This document shows, one piece after another, positions 14,964 through 24,800 of a stretch of 64,000 nt of DNA. A model generated the notes under the pieces. It saw only the letters and a program-made list of their open reading frames with translations, was not told the origin of the DNA and did not search any database. The stretch is from Filifactor villosus (GTDB taxonomy: Bacteria > Bacillota > Clostridia > Peptostreptococcales > Filifactoraceae), in contig NZ_JBHSHL010000033.1 of assembly GCF_042652965.1 (NCBI RefSeq), positions 1-64,000 of the forward strand, in the 5' to 3' direction. A program made the translations under genes and the position numbers. The number at the start of each line of letters is the position of its first letter. Position 1 is the first letter of the stretch.

Positions 14964-15716
14964 ATGACAGAAGGAAAAAACTTTGATGCACCTCAGGTAA
15001 CGAAAGACTGTATCGAATGGATCGGGAGCTGGTTTGAAGAGAACGGCAGAGAGAGCAGGGCGATTGTCGGAATCTCAGGAGGAAAAGACTCTTCCGTGGT
15101 AGCGGCCCTGTGTGTAGCGGCTCTGGGTAGGGAGCGGGTGATCGGAGTGCTGATGCCTCAGGGGGAGCAGTGGGATATCGACGTATCCCGCCGTCTCTGC
15201 GACCATCTGGGGATATCAAAGGTCGTTGTAAACATAGGTGAGACTGTGAAGGCTCTCAGTGCGGAGTTGGAGGCCTCTCTCGGTAAGGAACTTAGCAGGC
15301 AATCGGTAATAAATCTTCCGGCGAGGATAAGGATGTCGACCCTCTATGCCGTATCGCAGACGGAGAACGGCAGGGTGGCCAATACCTGCAACCTCAGTGA
15401 GGACTGGGTGGGATACTCCACCCGCTACGGAGATATGGCGGGGGATTTTTCTCCCCTGTCATCTCTGACGGTCCGCGAGGTCAAGGAGGTGGGAAGGGTT
15501 CTTAGACTTCCGGATGAGTTTATCGAAAAGACACCGATCGACGGGCTCTCAGGCAAGAGCGATGAAGAAAATCTCGGTTTCACCTACGAGGAACTCGATA
15601 CCTATATCAGGGAGGGAAGGATCGATGACGAAGAGCACAGGAAAAAGATCGATGAACTCCACCGAAAAAACAGATTTAAATTGGAGAGTATGCCGAAGTT
15701 TTTGTATCTTGGATAG
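14964..15716 (+). CDS. nadE: NH3-dependent NAD synthetase
   Basis: This 250-residue enzyme makes NAD from nicotinate adenine dinucleotide, ATP and ammonia. The ATP-pyrophosphatase P-loop SGGKDS is at 38-43, and ANTCNLSEDWVGYSTRYGD carries the NaAD and magnesium site. There is no glutaminase domain, so free ammonia is used, perhaps partly from the upstream nicotinamidase. GAGAAGGAGG precedes the ATG. It is the last gene of the NAD locus. Confidence 0.95.
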   Translation: MTEGKNFDAPQVTKDCIEWIGSWFEENGRESRAIVGISGGKDSSVVAALCVAALGRERVIGVLMPQGEQWDIDVSRRLCDHLGISKVVVNIGETVKALSAELEASLGKELSRQSVINLPARIRMSTLYAVSQTENGRVANTCNLSEDWVGYSTRYGDMAGDFSPLSSLTVREVKEVGRVLRLPDEFIEKTPIDGLSGKSDEENLGFTYEELDTYIREGRIDDEEHRKKIDELHRKNRFKLESMPKFLYLG

Positions 15717-15769
15717 GTCTTGCATACGGAATGTCGTCACGGAGATTTCCAAAGCAATCCGGCATAATT

Positions 15770-15885
15770 TATACCATCCTTCCTTTGAGTTGTGGATATA
15801 AACAATCTGTGACCCATAGAAGACAGACCGATTTTTCGCGGGTTGAAAAACAGATATACCCATACTTCTATTGGAGAATGGTATA
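15770..15885 (+). repeat. Family-A MITE-like repeat, full length (116 bp)
   Basis: It starts ATACCATCCTTCCTTTGAG and ends TTCTATTGGAGAATGGTATA, with the conserved GTGGATATAAACAATCTGTGA inside. It follows nadE and fills much of the 395-bp gap to the next operon. Confidence 0.85.
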
Positions 15886-16111
15886 AAATACTTTTGCTTA
15901 CACTCGAAGTTCGGTTTCAAGCAAGGAGAAAATAGAATTTTTTGCGAGAAGAGGTACTGAAAAGACAGAAGTTTTGGTATAATAAAAGATGTGAAGTGTG
16001 GATTTGTGTAAACTGATTGTGGAAAAAGACAGTTTCTTAAGAGGAGTTGTTTCCGGCTCGGTGACAAGAGGTAAGTAGGACAAAGGAAGCATATGGAAGG
16101 AGAGTTTTTTG

Positions 16112-16492
16112 ATGAGTTCGCATAATCATTCAAACGGGAAAGAACTGCAGGAGTTTCTTCTCGGGATTTTACTGTTGGGAGTAGGGTTGTTTCTCTTTAT
16201 GCAAAATGTGACCGTGACCGGAAGTTACGGGAGTTTTTGGCTGGGCTCAAGGAATATTTCGAGCGGAGTGACCACAATCCCCTTCATTGTCGGAGTGGTG
16301 TGGTACTTTATCAACAGGTCTTTCTTTTCCAAGGTTTTGATATGGCTCGGGGCAATCTTCATCATTTTGGGGATTGTGATGAGCATTCGTATTTATTTTG
16401 AGAGAGCGTCGTTGTTTTTCTATATTATAACGATCCTGTTTTCAGCCTCGGGTTTTGGTTTGCTTGTAAAGGCATTGTTTAAGAAGAGATAA
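16112..16492 (+). CDS. Small membrane protein of the PspA operon
   Basis: This 126-residue protein (ATG at 16112 behind GGAAGGAGAG) has four hydrophobic segments (about 15-32, 52-68, 74-92, 100-120) after a His-rich cytoplasmic start, resembling small uncharacterised envelope proteins near PspA/LiaI-type genes. It is followed 12 bp later by pspA. A membrane partner for PspA is an inference from context. Confidence 0.7.
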   Translation: MSSHNHSNGKELQEFLLGILLLGVGLFLFMQNVTVTGSYGSFWLGSRNISSGVTTIPFIVGVVWYFINRSFFSKVLIWLGAIFIILGIVMSIRIYFERASLFFYIITILFSASGFGLLVKALFKKR

Positions 16493-16504
16493 GGAGGATG
16501 CGGT

Positions 16505-17170
16505 ATGGGTATTTTTGATAGGGTTTCGGACCTGCTTAAAGCGAATGTGAACGATTTGATCGATAGGGCGGAGCAGCCCGATAAGATGGTCAAACAGATT
16601 ATCATCGATATGGAGGCACAGGTAGCCAAGGCTACACAGGGACTGGGAGTGGCGATGGGAAGCTACAATCAGGTCAAAAAGCAGCTTGAACAGGCGCAGG
16701 AAGACGAGAAAAAATGGACGGAGAAAGCGAAGGTGTGCCTGTCTCAAGGAGAAGAGGAACTGGCAAAGAAGGCTCTGGAAAACAAGGTGAAGGCGGAGGC
16801 ACAGAAGAATCAGTATCAGGAGATGGTCAACTCCATGGGCGAACAGGTACAGTCCATCAAAGATCAGATCATGACCTTGAAACAGAAATTGGAAGAGGCG
16901 AGGTCCAAACAGGCGATGTTGATTGCAAGAGATCAAATGGCCGATGCAAAGAGCAAGATGTCCAAGGCATTTAGCGGAGTGGATACCGGCAGTGCCTTCA
17001 AAAAGATGGAGAAGATGGAGCAAAAGATCGCAGCAAAAGAAGCTCAGGCCGATGCGTTCAGTGAGATCGGAGGAATGGAGTCCGGTGAGTTCGACGAGTT
17101 TGAGAGAGTGGAGAAGAATGCCGCGGTAGACAGTGAATTGGAAAAACTTAAGAGAGAAATGGGGTTGTAG
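16505..17170 (+). CDS. pspA: PspA/IM30-family membrane-stress protein
   Basis: This 221-residue protein begins MGIFDRVSDLLKANVNDLIDRAEQPDKM, the PspA/Vipp1 start, with an amphipathic first helix, and continues as a long Gln/Lys-rich coiled coil. PspA oligomers bind damaged membranes and maintain the proton gradient. Its length is the usual one. It sits between a four-helix membrane protein and a GIDE-like protein, so the three likely form an envelope-stress module; no PspF/LiaR-type regulator is present nearby. Confidence 0.93.
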   Translation: MGIFDRVSDLLKANVNDLIDRAEQPDKMVKQIIIDMEAQVAKATQGLGVAMGSYNQVKKQLEQAQEDEKKWTEKAKVCLSQGEEELAKKALENKVKAEAQKNQYQEMVNSMGEQVQSIKDQIMTLKQKLEEARSKQAMLIARDQMADAKSKMSKAFSGVDTGSAFKKMEKMEQKIAAKEAQADAFSEIGGMESGEFDEFERVEKNAAVDSELEKLKREMGL

Positions 17171-17173
17171 ATT

Positions 17174-17965
17174 ATGCCGATCATCAGCTTGCTTCTAATC
17201 ATAGGCGGTTTGGTATCGATCTTCTACCTCTACCCCAAAAAGAAGAATCAGGTCATGGAAATGCAGTTTATGAGGACCAAGCCGATCCGAGAGCTGAGGG
17301 AGATGTTCGATACTATGAGGGAGAGCGGTTTGGAAGACAGCTATACCGAGTTTGTCGAATTAAAGGGAAGGATCGTCACGGAAGACGTCAGAACTCCTTT
17401 TTCGGGCAGAGAGGTTGCCTATTTCGAATCGTCTGTATCGACAGTATCTGAAGTTGAGAAGGTGGAGTATGACGATAAAGGAAACAGAAGAACCACCATG
17501 GTAAAGGAAGAACATCTTATTTCAAGTGAAGAATCTTCGCATACCGTAGGTTTGAGAGATGAGAGTGCGGATGAGGTCGTTGTACTGGAGATCAATTCCT
17601 CCGGCTGCACTTTGGATATCGCGAAAACATGGGATCGATTGGATCCGAACTTCAGCTTTGCAGACTATGCGACAAGACGATCCTATGGTTCCAAGACGAA
17701 CGATATAAGATTGGGACGGTTCTTGGGCTACAGAACGACCGAGAGGACAATCGAAAAGAATGCTCAACTCTATGTGCTTGGAGAGGCGTTTAAGTCGGGA
17801 GATACCATCCACATCGGAAAACCCAAGGATCCGAAAAGACCTTTTCTGGTTACGACCAAATCCGAAGAGAATATGGTAAAGGAAACGCAATCTTCTTCCA
17901 AAATCCTTCTCTTTGGAGGAATAGGAGCCGTCGTGGTGGGGATATTACTGTTTTTTGTCAAATAA
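17174..17965 (+). CDS. GIDE-like membrane protein
   Basis: This 263-residue protein has an N-terminal membrane segment (3-20), a cytoplasmic domain with FVELKGRIVTEDVRTPFSGREVAYFES and a YVLGEAFKSGDTIHI region, and a C-terminal membrane helix (244-262). The strand pattern (G.i......P..g....y......) is that of the GIDE domain shared by the eukaryotic MUL1 ligase and bacterial membrane proteins; no RING finger follows, so ligase activity is not expected. It starts 3 bp after pspA, indicating co-transcription. Confidence 0.75.
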   Translation: MPIISLLLIIGGLVSIFYLYPKKKNQVMEMQFMRTKPIRELREMFDTMRESGLEDSYTEFVELKGRIVTEDVRTPFSGREVAYFESSVSTVSEVEKVEYDDKGNRRTTMVKEEHLISSEESSHTVGLRDESADEVVVLEINSSGCTLDIAKTWDRLDPNFSFADYATRRSYGSKTNDIRLGRFLGYRTTERTIEKNAQLYVLGEAFKSGDTIHIGKPKDPKRPFLVTTKSEENMVKETQSSSKILLFGGIGAVVVGILLFFVK

Positions 17966-17974
17966 TCAAGATAA

Positions 17975-18018
17975 AAACAATCGCTCTTGTATACAAGAAG
18001 GGGCGGTTGTTTTTTTGT
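17975..18018 (+). terminator. Intrinsic terminator of the pspA operon
   Basis: AACAATCGC (17976-17984) pairs with GCGGTTGTT (18003-18011), with one G-T wobble, followed by a run of seven T. Confidence 0.8.
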
Positions 18019-18190
18019 GTGAAAGATTTCGGGGGATTATTTAATGAGAGATGGAAGATATATAACCATCTCTTTTTAGTGTGATCTGTGGTATTGACCG
18101 GTTTGTACAGTCCGATAGGGTTATCCGTTTTCCTTATTGATATCAAACATCTTGTATGTTGTGGATTTTGAATGATTTTTGTGAGTTGTA

Positions 18191-18297
18191 TTCACTATTC
18201 TTCGTTTGAAATGACGGATATAAGAAAGCTATCATTGACGGAAAAACAATTTGAAGGATGATATGCTCCAAATGGTTCAACCTGTCCATTTTAACAG
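18191..18297 (+). repeat. Family-B MITE-like repeat
   Basis: It runs from CACTATTCTTCGTTTGAAATG to GTCCATTTTAACAG, with GGAAAAACAATTTGAAGGATG in the middle. It is one of two plus-strand copies in the 900-bp gap between the pspA terminator and the SUKH gene. Confidence 0.7.
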
Positions 18298-18616
18298 ATG
18301 ATCGTATCAGCATAGGAAAAACGCTTTGTTCACCTTTCTTGTCTTACAATTTTGTTTCCTTTGTCCTTCAAAAATTTTACAAACGAAAAGGGTATTGATC
18401 TTAGAAGGTTTCAGGCTTGTTAAAGGGAAAAAACGTGTGCGCGGAATATGGATGGAGCGTTTTTATTTTTAATTTTTTGAAAAAGTGTTAAAATAAAGAG
18501 AAATGAATATTTGGAAGGCAAAGGATCAGCTTTGACAGTGATATTTGCTGAGAAAAAGAAACTATGAAAGAGTATTTTTGTATGGAGATATCTTAATAAG
18601 AGGAATTATAATGCAT

Positions 18617-18721
18617 ATACTATTCTTTATTTGAAATACAGGGTACGAAACATATCTCCTTATCGAAAAAATAATTTGGAGGAGGATATGCATCCAAGCG
18701 TTCCGCCTGCTCATTTTGACA
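18617..18721 (+). repeat. Family-B MITE-like repeat
   Basis: It runs from ATACTATTCTTTATTTGAAATACAG to CTGCTCATTTTGACAG, 320 bp after the previous copy and in the same direction. The DNA between the two copies (18298-18616) has no convincing gene. Confidence 0.7.
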
Positions 18722-18873
18722 GAACAGTATTGTCGTTCTGAATTATTGTGATCAATGACTTGGATGTCGGATCGAATGGTTTTTTTGTGACAACTGGAGC
18801 AAATATTTCCGTGCTTTGATCGGATAATAGCAATCAGTCTTACAAAGACAGAGGATAAAGAAGGAGGAGGACT

Positions 18874-19500
18874 ATGAAGACTAAGGAAAGATTGGCACAG
18901 ATCCGTCAAAAGCTGGTTCTTTTATCGGAGAAGAACACAGCTCTTGAAGAGGAGGAGATTGTTTGGGAAGCACCCCTGACCTTGCATGAGGTTGAGGAGT
19001 TTGAGAGGAAGCACGATATTCGTCTTCCTGAAGATTACAGGGAGTTTATCACTACTGTCGCAAGTGCCGGAAACAGACCTTTCTATGGGCTATACGGACT
19101 GTATGAGGAAGTGCCGGAGTATGAAGTACACTCCTCTCCTTCCAAGAAGTTCCCTTATAAGATCGACAAACCTCTTTGCATATTTGGTCTATCGGAGGAT
19201 GAATATGAAGAAGAAATGGAGAGGGAGGATATCGATGACGGCTTTCTTGTGTTGTGTACAGAAGGCTGCGGTATGACGAGTATCCTTGTCGTCAATGCGG
19301 AGGATGAGGCTGCTTGCGGAACGGTGTGGTTCTACGACTTGTCCAACGACTTCGGGATTATGCCACTGTTTCTCCCGGAGGGGGAAGAGCCGATGAGGTT
19401 TTTGGATTGGTTCGAGTATTGGCTCGAGCAGGAGCTCAATCAGGGAAAAGGAGAGTATTTCAGTTATATGGAGTTGGTTCGAGAGCTTGAGGAAGACTAG
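18874..19500 (+). CDS. SMI1/KNR4 (SUKH) family protein
   Basis: This 208-residue acidic protein contains the SUKH-1 signature from about residue 30 (LTLHEVEEFERKHDIRLPED, then YREFITTVASAGNRP and YGLY) to the C-terminal TFFLEWF-like strand (FLDWFEYWLEQEL). Bacterial SUKH proteins are commonly immunity proteins against polymorphic or contact-dependent toxins, although some are orphan. GAAGGAGGAGG precedes the ATG. No toxin is adjacent; the next genes are unknown proteins and a DUF4132 giant. Confidence 0.85.
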   Translation: MKTKERLAQIRQKLVLLSEKNTALEEEEIVWEAPLTLHEVEEFERKHDIRLPEDYREFITTVASAGNRPFYGLYGLYEEVPEYEVHSSPSKKFPYKIDKPLCIFGLSEDEYEEEMEREDIDDGFLVLCTEGCGMTSILVVNAEDEAACGTVWFYDLSNDFGIMPLFLPEGEEPMRFLDWFEYWLEQELNQGKGEYFSYMELVRELEED

Positions 19501-19803
19501 GTAAGATCGACAGGGGCATTCGAGTTCGTGAATATATCAAAGGAGACCCTGCTTAAGCTCTTGTTTCTGCTAAAAGAGAACACCCTCGGTGTAGTGGAGG
19601 ATTACATACGGGGGAATTGTACAGTTGAAATTGGTGCAGACTTCAACGTATCGGTATAAGGGCATTAACAAGCCTTTATAAGGATATAGAAAACTCACGA
19701 TTTCAATGTTGCACCGTATCACATCGGTATTAAAACACATTGTTCTTTTGCGAAGAAGCGAAGGGTTGGTTTGTCACGGAAGATTATTTTGGGAAGGGAT
19801 GAT
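19501..19803. other. Gap with no gene
   Basis: No credible frame, promoter or hairpin was seen between the SUKH gene and the next coding region, apart from the ribosome site of the latter. Confidence 0.45.
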
Positions 19804-20763
19804 ATGAATCAAGCTTTGTTGGATGTTTTTGAAAAGGAAATGAAAAAGGGAGACAATTCCTATATTGCGACTTGGGATGAAGATGTGAAATCTCTTGTAG
19901 AGCTCTATAAAGAACTTATAGAAGATGAGCCTTTGGAAGAACAAATTGTAAAGCTTTTACGACTTGCTTATGGCGACAGTTTTTTGAATACGGGAATCTA
20001 TAATGCCTTTAAAGGCGGCGACATGCAATTGCTCCATGATACGATGTATCAAGCATCCGGGATGAAACAGATTTGCAACATTGCTAATCCCGGAGTGGAT
20101 CATGCCTACTATTCCTATAATATTATGCCGGAGTTGCTCTGTGCATGCAGAACCGATAGGATTGAGTTCCTGTTACCCGCAAAGAACGGTCTTTGTTATG
20201 GAAAGATGTCCGGGGCTGGTATCATCAATCTTTTTATGTCTTTGTGGTACCAAGATGAACAGTTTGCAAAGGAGGCAAAAAAACTTGTAGAAGAAGGGGC
20301 AAGGACGAAGCGGAAACAGCTTGACGGTGCATATATCGACTATCTCTGTGCGTTGCTCGACAAAGATACGGATAAGGCGGGAGAGAAACTTTCTTTGATG
20401 TGTAAGGTGGTAAGAAAGGCAAAAGGAGTCGAGTTTTCCGAATTTAAAAAGAAGTTTTTTATTTTGGCACATGCCATGTTCAATCTCTCACAGTTTGTTT
20501 ATGGAGGTGAGTTGGCAGGGGAGGTTGCAATGCCCGATGAAGATAATTTCTCTAAGGAATTTGCACAGTGGCAGAAACAAAACGGATTTAAACCGGGAAA
20601 ATCAGCCTATATCTTTCCGGAGCCGTTAGGGTTATATAATGTACTCTTGGATATTACTCCGCCACAAATGCATCTTTTTGAAAGACATAAGAGGATGTTT
20701 ATCGACACGGATAGATTTAGGCAAGAACTTATCGTTAAGGTAAAACAGCGATTGGATGGATGA
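19804..20763 (+). CDS. Hypothetical helical protein, possibly Imm49-like immunity protein
   Basis: The start was set at the ATG at 19804 (behind GGGAAGGGATGAT), giving 319 residues; a TTG 33 bases upstream has no ribosome site. The protein is all-helical, and the segment AYIDYLCALLDKDTDKAGEKLSLM resembles the central helix pair of Imm49-type immunity proteins. That resemblance is weak. It is less GC-rich than its neighbours. Position between a SUKH protein and further unknown genes fits a conflict or immunity cluster, but function is unproven. Confidence 0.65.
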   Translation: MNQALLDVFEKEMKKGDNSYIATWDEDVKSLVELYKELIEDEPLEEQIVKLLRLAYGDSFLNTGIYNAFKGGDMQLLHDTMYQASGMKQICNIANPGVDHAYYSYNIMPELLCACRTDRIEFLLPAKNGLCYGKMSGAGIINLFMSLWYQDEQFAKEAKKLVEEGARTKRKQLDGAYIDYLCALLDKDTDKAGEKLSLMCKVVRKAKGVEFSEFKKKFFILAHAMFNLSQFVYGGELAGEVAMPDEDNFSKEFAQWQKQNGFKPGKSAYIFPEPLGLYNVLLDITPPQMHLFERHKRMFIDTDRFRQELIVKVKQRLDG

Positions 20764-20775
20764 GGAGGATGTAAG

Positions 20776-21321
20776 ATGCCGGTTCCAACTTATTTGGAGA
20801 GATATGCGGTTCAGGTAAAGGAAGGCGACTATACAGATATCCGGATTAGGGGCAAGACGGGAGGAGAGCTCTTTGAGATCTATTACTTCGGGGACCTGTT
20901 TCAAAACGAGTACCTGCCTAATCCGTATATTGTGGATCTCTATGTCGGAGAGGAGACTCTTCCCTGTAAGATTGTCGCCAAAGATGTGGCGACGGGAGAC
21001 TTTATCTTGATTTATGACGGTTTCCGCCATGGATATAACGGGATGTTCTGTGAGGAATGTGGCGGACAAAAGGCACGGGAAAGACAGGTGGTAAGATATG
21101 ATCTCCCTCCATCGAAACTCCATCTTCGCTTGGGTTATAGTATCGACTATGAGCAAGAGAAAGAGGATTTCAACGTTGACGAAAACGATAGGGTCAGGTT
21201 GATCAACAATGAAGTGATTTCTTGGGATGAGGTCGGGAGAAACGGATTTGACTATTTTTCCTTGAGCTGCGAAGACAATGGAGGAAGCCGGATTGAGATC
21301 GTTTCTCTGGAATTGGCCTAG
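20776..21321 (+). CDS. Hypothetical protein with CxxC motif
   Basis: This 181-residue, mainly beta protein starts 12 bp after its neighbour behind GAGGAGG, so the two are co-transcribed. A C-E-E-C pair (FCEECGG, ~94-97) may hold a metal. The beginning (YLERYAVQVKEGDYTDIRIRGK) and acidic C-terminus match no family that I recognise. Confidence 0.6.
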   Translation: MPVPTYLERYAVQVKEGDYTDIRIRGKTGGELFEIYYFGDLFQNEYLPNPYIVDLYVGEETLPCKIVAKDVATGDFILIYDGFRHGYNGMFCEECGGQKARERQVVRYDLPPSKLHLRLGYSIDYEQEKEDFNVDENDRVRLINNEVISWDEVGRNGFDYFSLSCEDNGGSRIEIVSLELA

Positions 21322-21360
21322 AGTTCTTGAAAACAGAGGAGATGAAACAAAGGAGGACTT

Positions 21361-21780
21361 ATGCGGGTATTTGTAACGGTAAAACAGGTAGGAAAGCGAA
21401 AGAATGCGATTGAGAAACAGCCCTATGACATCCGTGGAAAAATCGAAACGGTAGAGGACCTGATCCGGTTTGTCGTGACTTCGGAGGTCGAACGTTTCAA
21501 CCGAAAGGAAGAGGGGGAGGGGGTTATTCCTTATTTGACCTCAAAGGAGATTGAAGACATCTCCGTACAGGGCAAGATCTCTTTCGGAGCGGATTACAGC
21601 GGGAAGAAACAGGATCTTGAACAGGCGATCGAAAACGCCTGTATCAGCTATGAGGACGGAATCTATCGAATTTTTGTGAACGAGCAGGAGGCGGGAGCTC
21701 TAAAGGAGGCTCTTGAACTTAAGGAAGGCGATGTTTTGAGTTTTGTACGATTGACGTTTCTTGCGGGACGTATGTGGTAG
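21361..21780 (+). CDS. Hypothetical protein upstream of the DUF4132 gene
   Basis: This 139-residue protein has a beta-rich start (MRVFVTVKQVGKRKNAIEKQPYDI) and an ELKEGDVLSFVRLTFLAGRMW end. It lies behind AAAGGAGG. The conserved-looking final WGR-like strand and its place 115 bp before the DUF4132 giant suggest that they act together. The family is not recognised. Confidence 0.6.
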   Translation: MRVFVTVKQVGKRKNAIEKQPYDIRGKIETVEDLIRFVVTSEVERFNRKEEGEGVIPYLTSKEIEDISVQGKISFGADYSGKKQDLEQAIENACISYEDGIYRIFVNEQEAGALKEALELKEGDVLSFVRLTFLAGRMW

Positions 21781-21894
21781 CCCGCCGGGAGATGGGATTA
21801 TTACGGAGAGGGAGTCCCGGGTATTTCAGGCGTTTACAGGATTCAAACGATATCGGCACAAAACATAACGGCATAAGAGAAGAGGAGTGATAAG

Positions 21895-24800
21895 ATGTTA
21901 AGCTATTCTATTTCGAACGAAAAGAGAGAGACCTATCGACAGTCGGTGGTTCAGAGGAGCAAAAAGCTCAGCAAGGCTAACAGGGAACTTGTTCAGGAGA
22001 TTCTTAAATTGGACGAGAGAGATTTTGTAAAATTCTTGGAAGAAAAAGTTTTGAAGCAAAAGAAGGAGGTGTACCTGACCTTGGAGGAGGCTCTTCCCGT
22101 TGAACTGTATCCTGTCCTTGATGTCCTGATCGGCGAAGAACTTCGGGGTGTTTTTACAGACTACTGTGCCAAGATTACAAGGTACAGCTACACCGCAGGC
22201 TACTATCGAAGGATGATTCGCAGCAGGAACTATCGGGACTACCTCCACAAGATGGGTTCGGCTCTATCCGATTTTATAACAATCAAAGCTCTCGATCTGG
22301 ATTTGGTACAGGTCCTGAGAAAGGAGTACAACAACGATATAAACGGAAGGTACATCTATATCAATCCGGCGCCTTATGTCAGTGTCGAGATTGATCGGGA
22401 AAACGTTGAGATTATAGACCTTATCAAAGAGATGATCACCGGAGACAACAACACCTTCGTTCTTTCGAGGGAAGTCATACAGGGGATCTTGCTTTCAGAA
22501 GACAGGGAGCTTGTAGAGCTCGTCGGCAAACTTCTTCTTGCGGCAAAGTTGCAGGAAGGTCTCAGACAGTCGATCTGTGAGAGTATGGACGAGGGCACCA
22601 TGGAGAATTTTGAATACCTCTTCCACATCGTCTATGAGAACGATCTCCTTCGTTTTTCCGCGGTTCGACGCGCTGTCGCAACCTGGACCGGGGTTGGAGA
22701 AGAGTACTCCGATCGAATTACCAAGAAGGAGATGGCTCTGATCGCCAAAATTTTGGAGGAGCCTTCCTATGCGGATGAACTGCTCAAGAGCAAGGACAAT
22801 GTCGAAGTCCTGCTTGCTCTGTGGTACAAGGGTGCGATCGATGTCGACGATGCCCTCGAAGCGATGGAGGAGATCATCGAGAAGGGAGAACGCCATACCA
22901 AACTCCTCGTCAGCTACTATCTTGCCATCATCCAAAAAAGGAACCATGCCCAACGAATTTCTGCAAAGATGATCTCGAGTCATCCCGATGATCTTGAGAT
23001 TTTGGCTTGTTACAGGGTTCATCTCCATCCGTCCTTAGGAAGGACAGCTTGGTATTACACCGAAGAACAGTTGAGCTATGATAAGGTCAAAGACATCTTC
23101 AGCTCGAAGAAAGAAGGAAGGAAGTTTTTTGAGATTTTTATCTCCGCTCTTGAAACGCTCGGAAAAAAAGACAGGGAGTTTTCGCCCTGCATCTTCCCTT
23201 GGTATGCCGTCGGGATCTACCGTCAGGACTTGGCGTCCGTCCTCTTTTCGATCAACGCCTTTCTCGAAGGAGAGATGACCGACAGGGTACTGCCCTACCT
23301 CAAGCTGATGGATACCTATGCGAGGGGAGGGATCCTGAAAATGCTTGTAAAGAAGCCGAAAAATCAGCTTCAAAAGGATGTGGTCGTTGACCTTCTCTCC
23401 GACAGGAGTTCCGCCTCGGATAAGGCCTGCGAGATCATCCGTGAAAACAATATGGTCGGCGAGTACAAGGAGAAGATCGAATCCCTTCTTCGTCTAAAGA
23501 CCGGAGAGACTCGCAAAAATGTCATCGACCTCCTCTATACGCAGAAGGACGAGGAGCTCAAGAGGTCGATCGCAAACCTCGTGGTTCAGAAGGATGAGAA
23601 CAAAAGGCTCGGCGGTCTGGATCTGATCCTGCGATCTAAGGAAGAAGGACGGTTTTCCGGGGAAGAACTTCAGTCGCTTGCACAGAAGATAGAGAAACCG
23701 ACGAGCAGCGAGGAGATCCTGATTCGCCGTCTTCTCGGAGGGGAACTTCGCGCCGAAGAACTTGAAAAATTATACAATACACAGTACAGACCGGAGTTTG
23801 AGCTCGAGATCGTCGAGAAAGGCAAGAAGAGGAAGAATACCGCAGATAAGACCCTCGTCATCGAAAACTCGATTGCCCTCAAAGACATCTTTGATAAGAG
23901 TACGAGAGACTTGCTTGAGATCATGAAGAAGCTCATCGCCCTCTACCAAAGCCACCGCAACTATGAGTACAAAAACCACTGGGGCCACGACTACCTTTTG
24001 GGAGAGAATTTTACGAACACGGTCTATCGATCTTACGGACAGGAGAAGTTGGAAGACTATCCTCTGGCGGAAGTGTGGAGAACCTTTTATGAGGAAGAGA
24101 TCAGGGACTTCAAAACCCTCTATCAACTGCATATGATGAGAAGTGTAAGTGAGGAGCTTCGCGATGGAAACAGGTCTTGTGATTTTCGGCCTGTGATTGA
24201 GAGGATCATCTCGAAAAAAGACCTTTTCAAACTTTCCGACGAACTTCGAAGGCTTGAAAAGGAGCAGGATAGGGAGGTGGCGGTATCCTTCGATTCCGTG
24301 GGAAGGGTCCTGAGCGTCCTCTTCTACGAGTTTGTGGATACAAAAGAGGGCAAGAAGTTCATCTTCGATGTTTCCAAGGCGGTGTTTTCTCACCTCTTCC
24401 TGCATGAAAAGGAAAAAGATCTTATAACCCGTGAGAAGTATGGTTGGGAGAAGGAAGAAAGGTATGTTACAATCTTCGGATTTTCAGAATTTCTGCGTAA
24501 TTTACGCTACAAGATGATGAACTCCTATTCCGACGAAGAAGAGTTCAAACAGGCCTATGCTTTGATCTGGAGCCTATATGACAAACTCAATACCTTCTGC
24601 CTGAATAAGTATGCAAAACCCTTGGACAATTTCGGATCCTTTGATCAGTTCTCTATTGCCAAGGCGGTAGCGACTTCACTGGTCGAAAAAGACGAGCTCT
24701 ACCTCCATATCCTGGATGAGAAGGAAGCGACCAGAAGGGTTCGAACTCTGACCTCGTTCTTACATCCGAAAAGAGAGGAGGAAGAAGAAAAGGATGCTTT

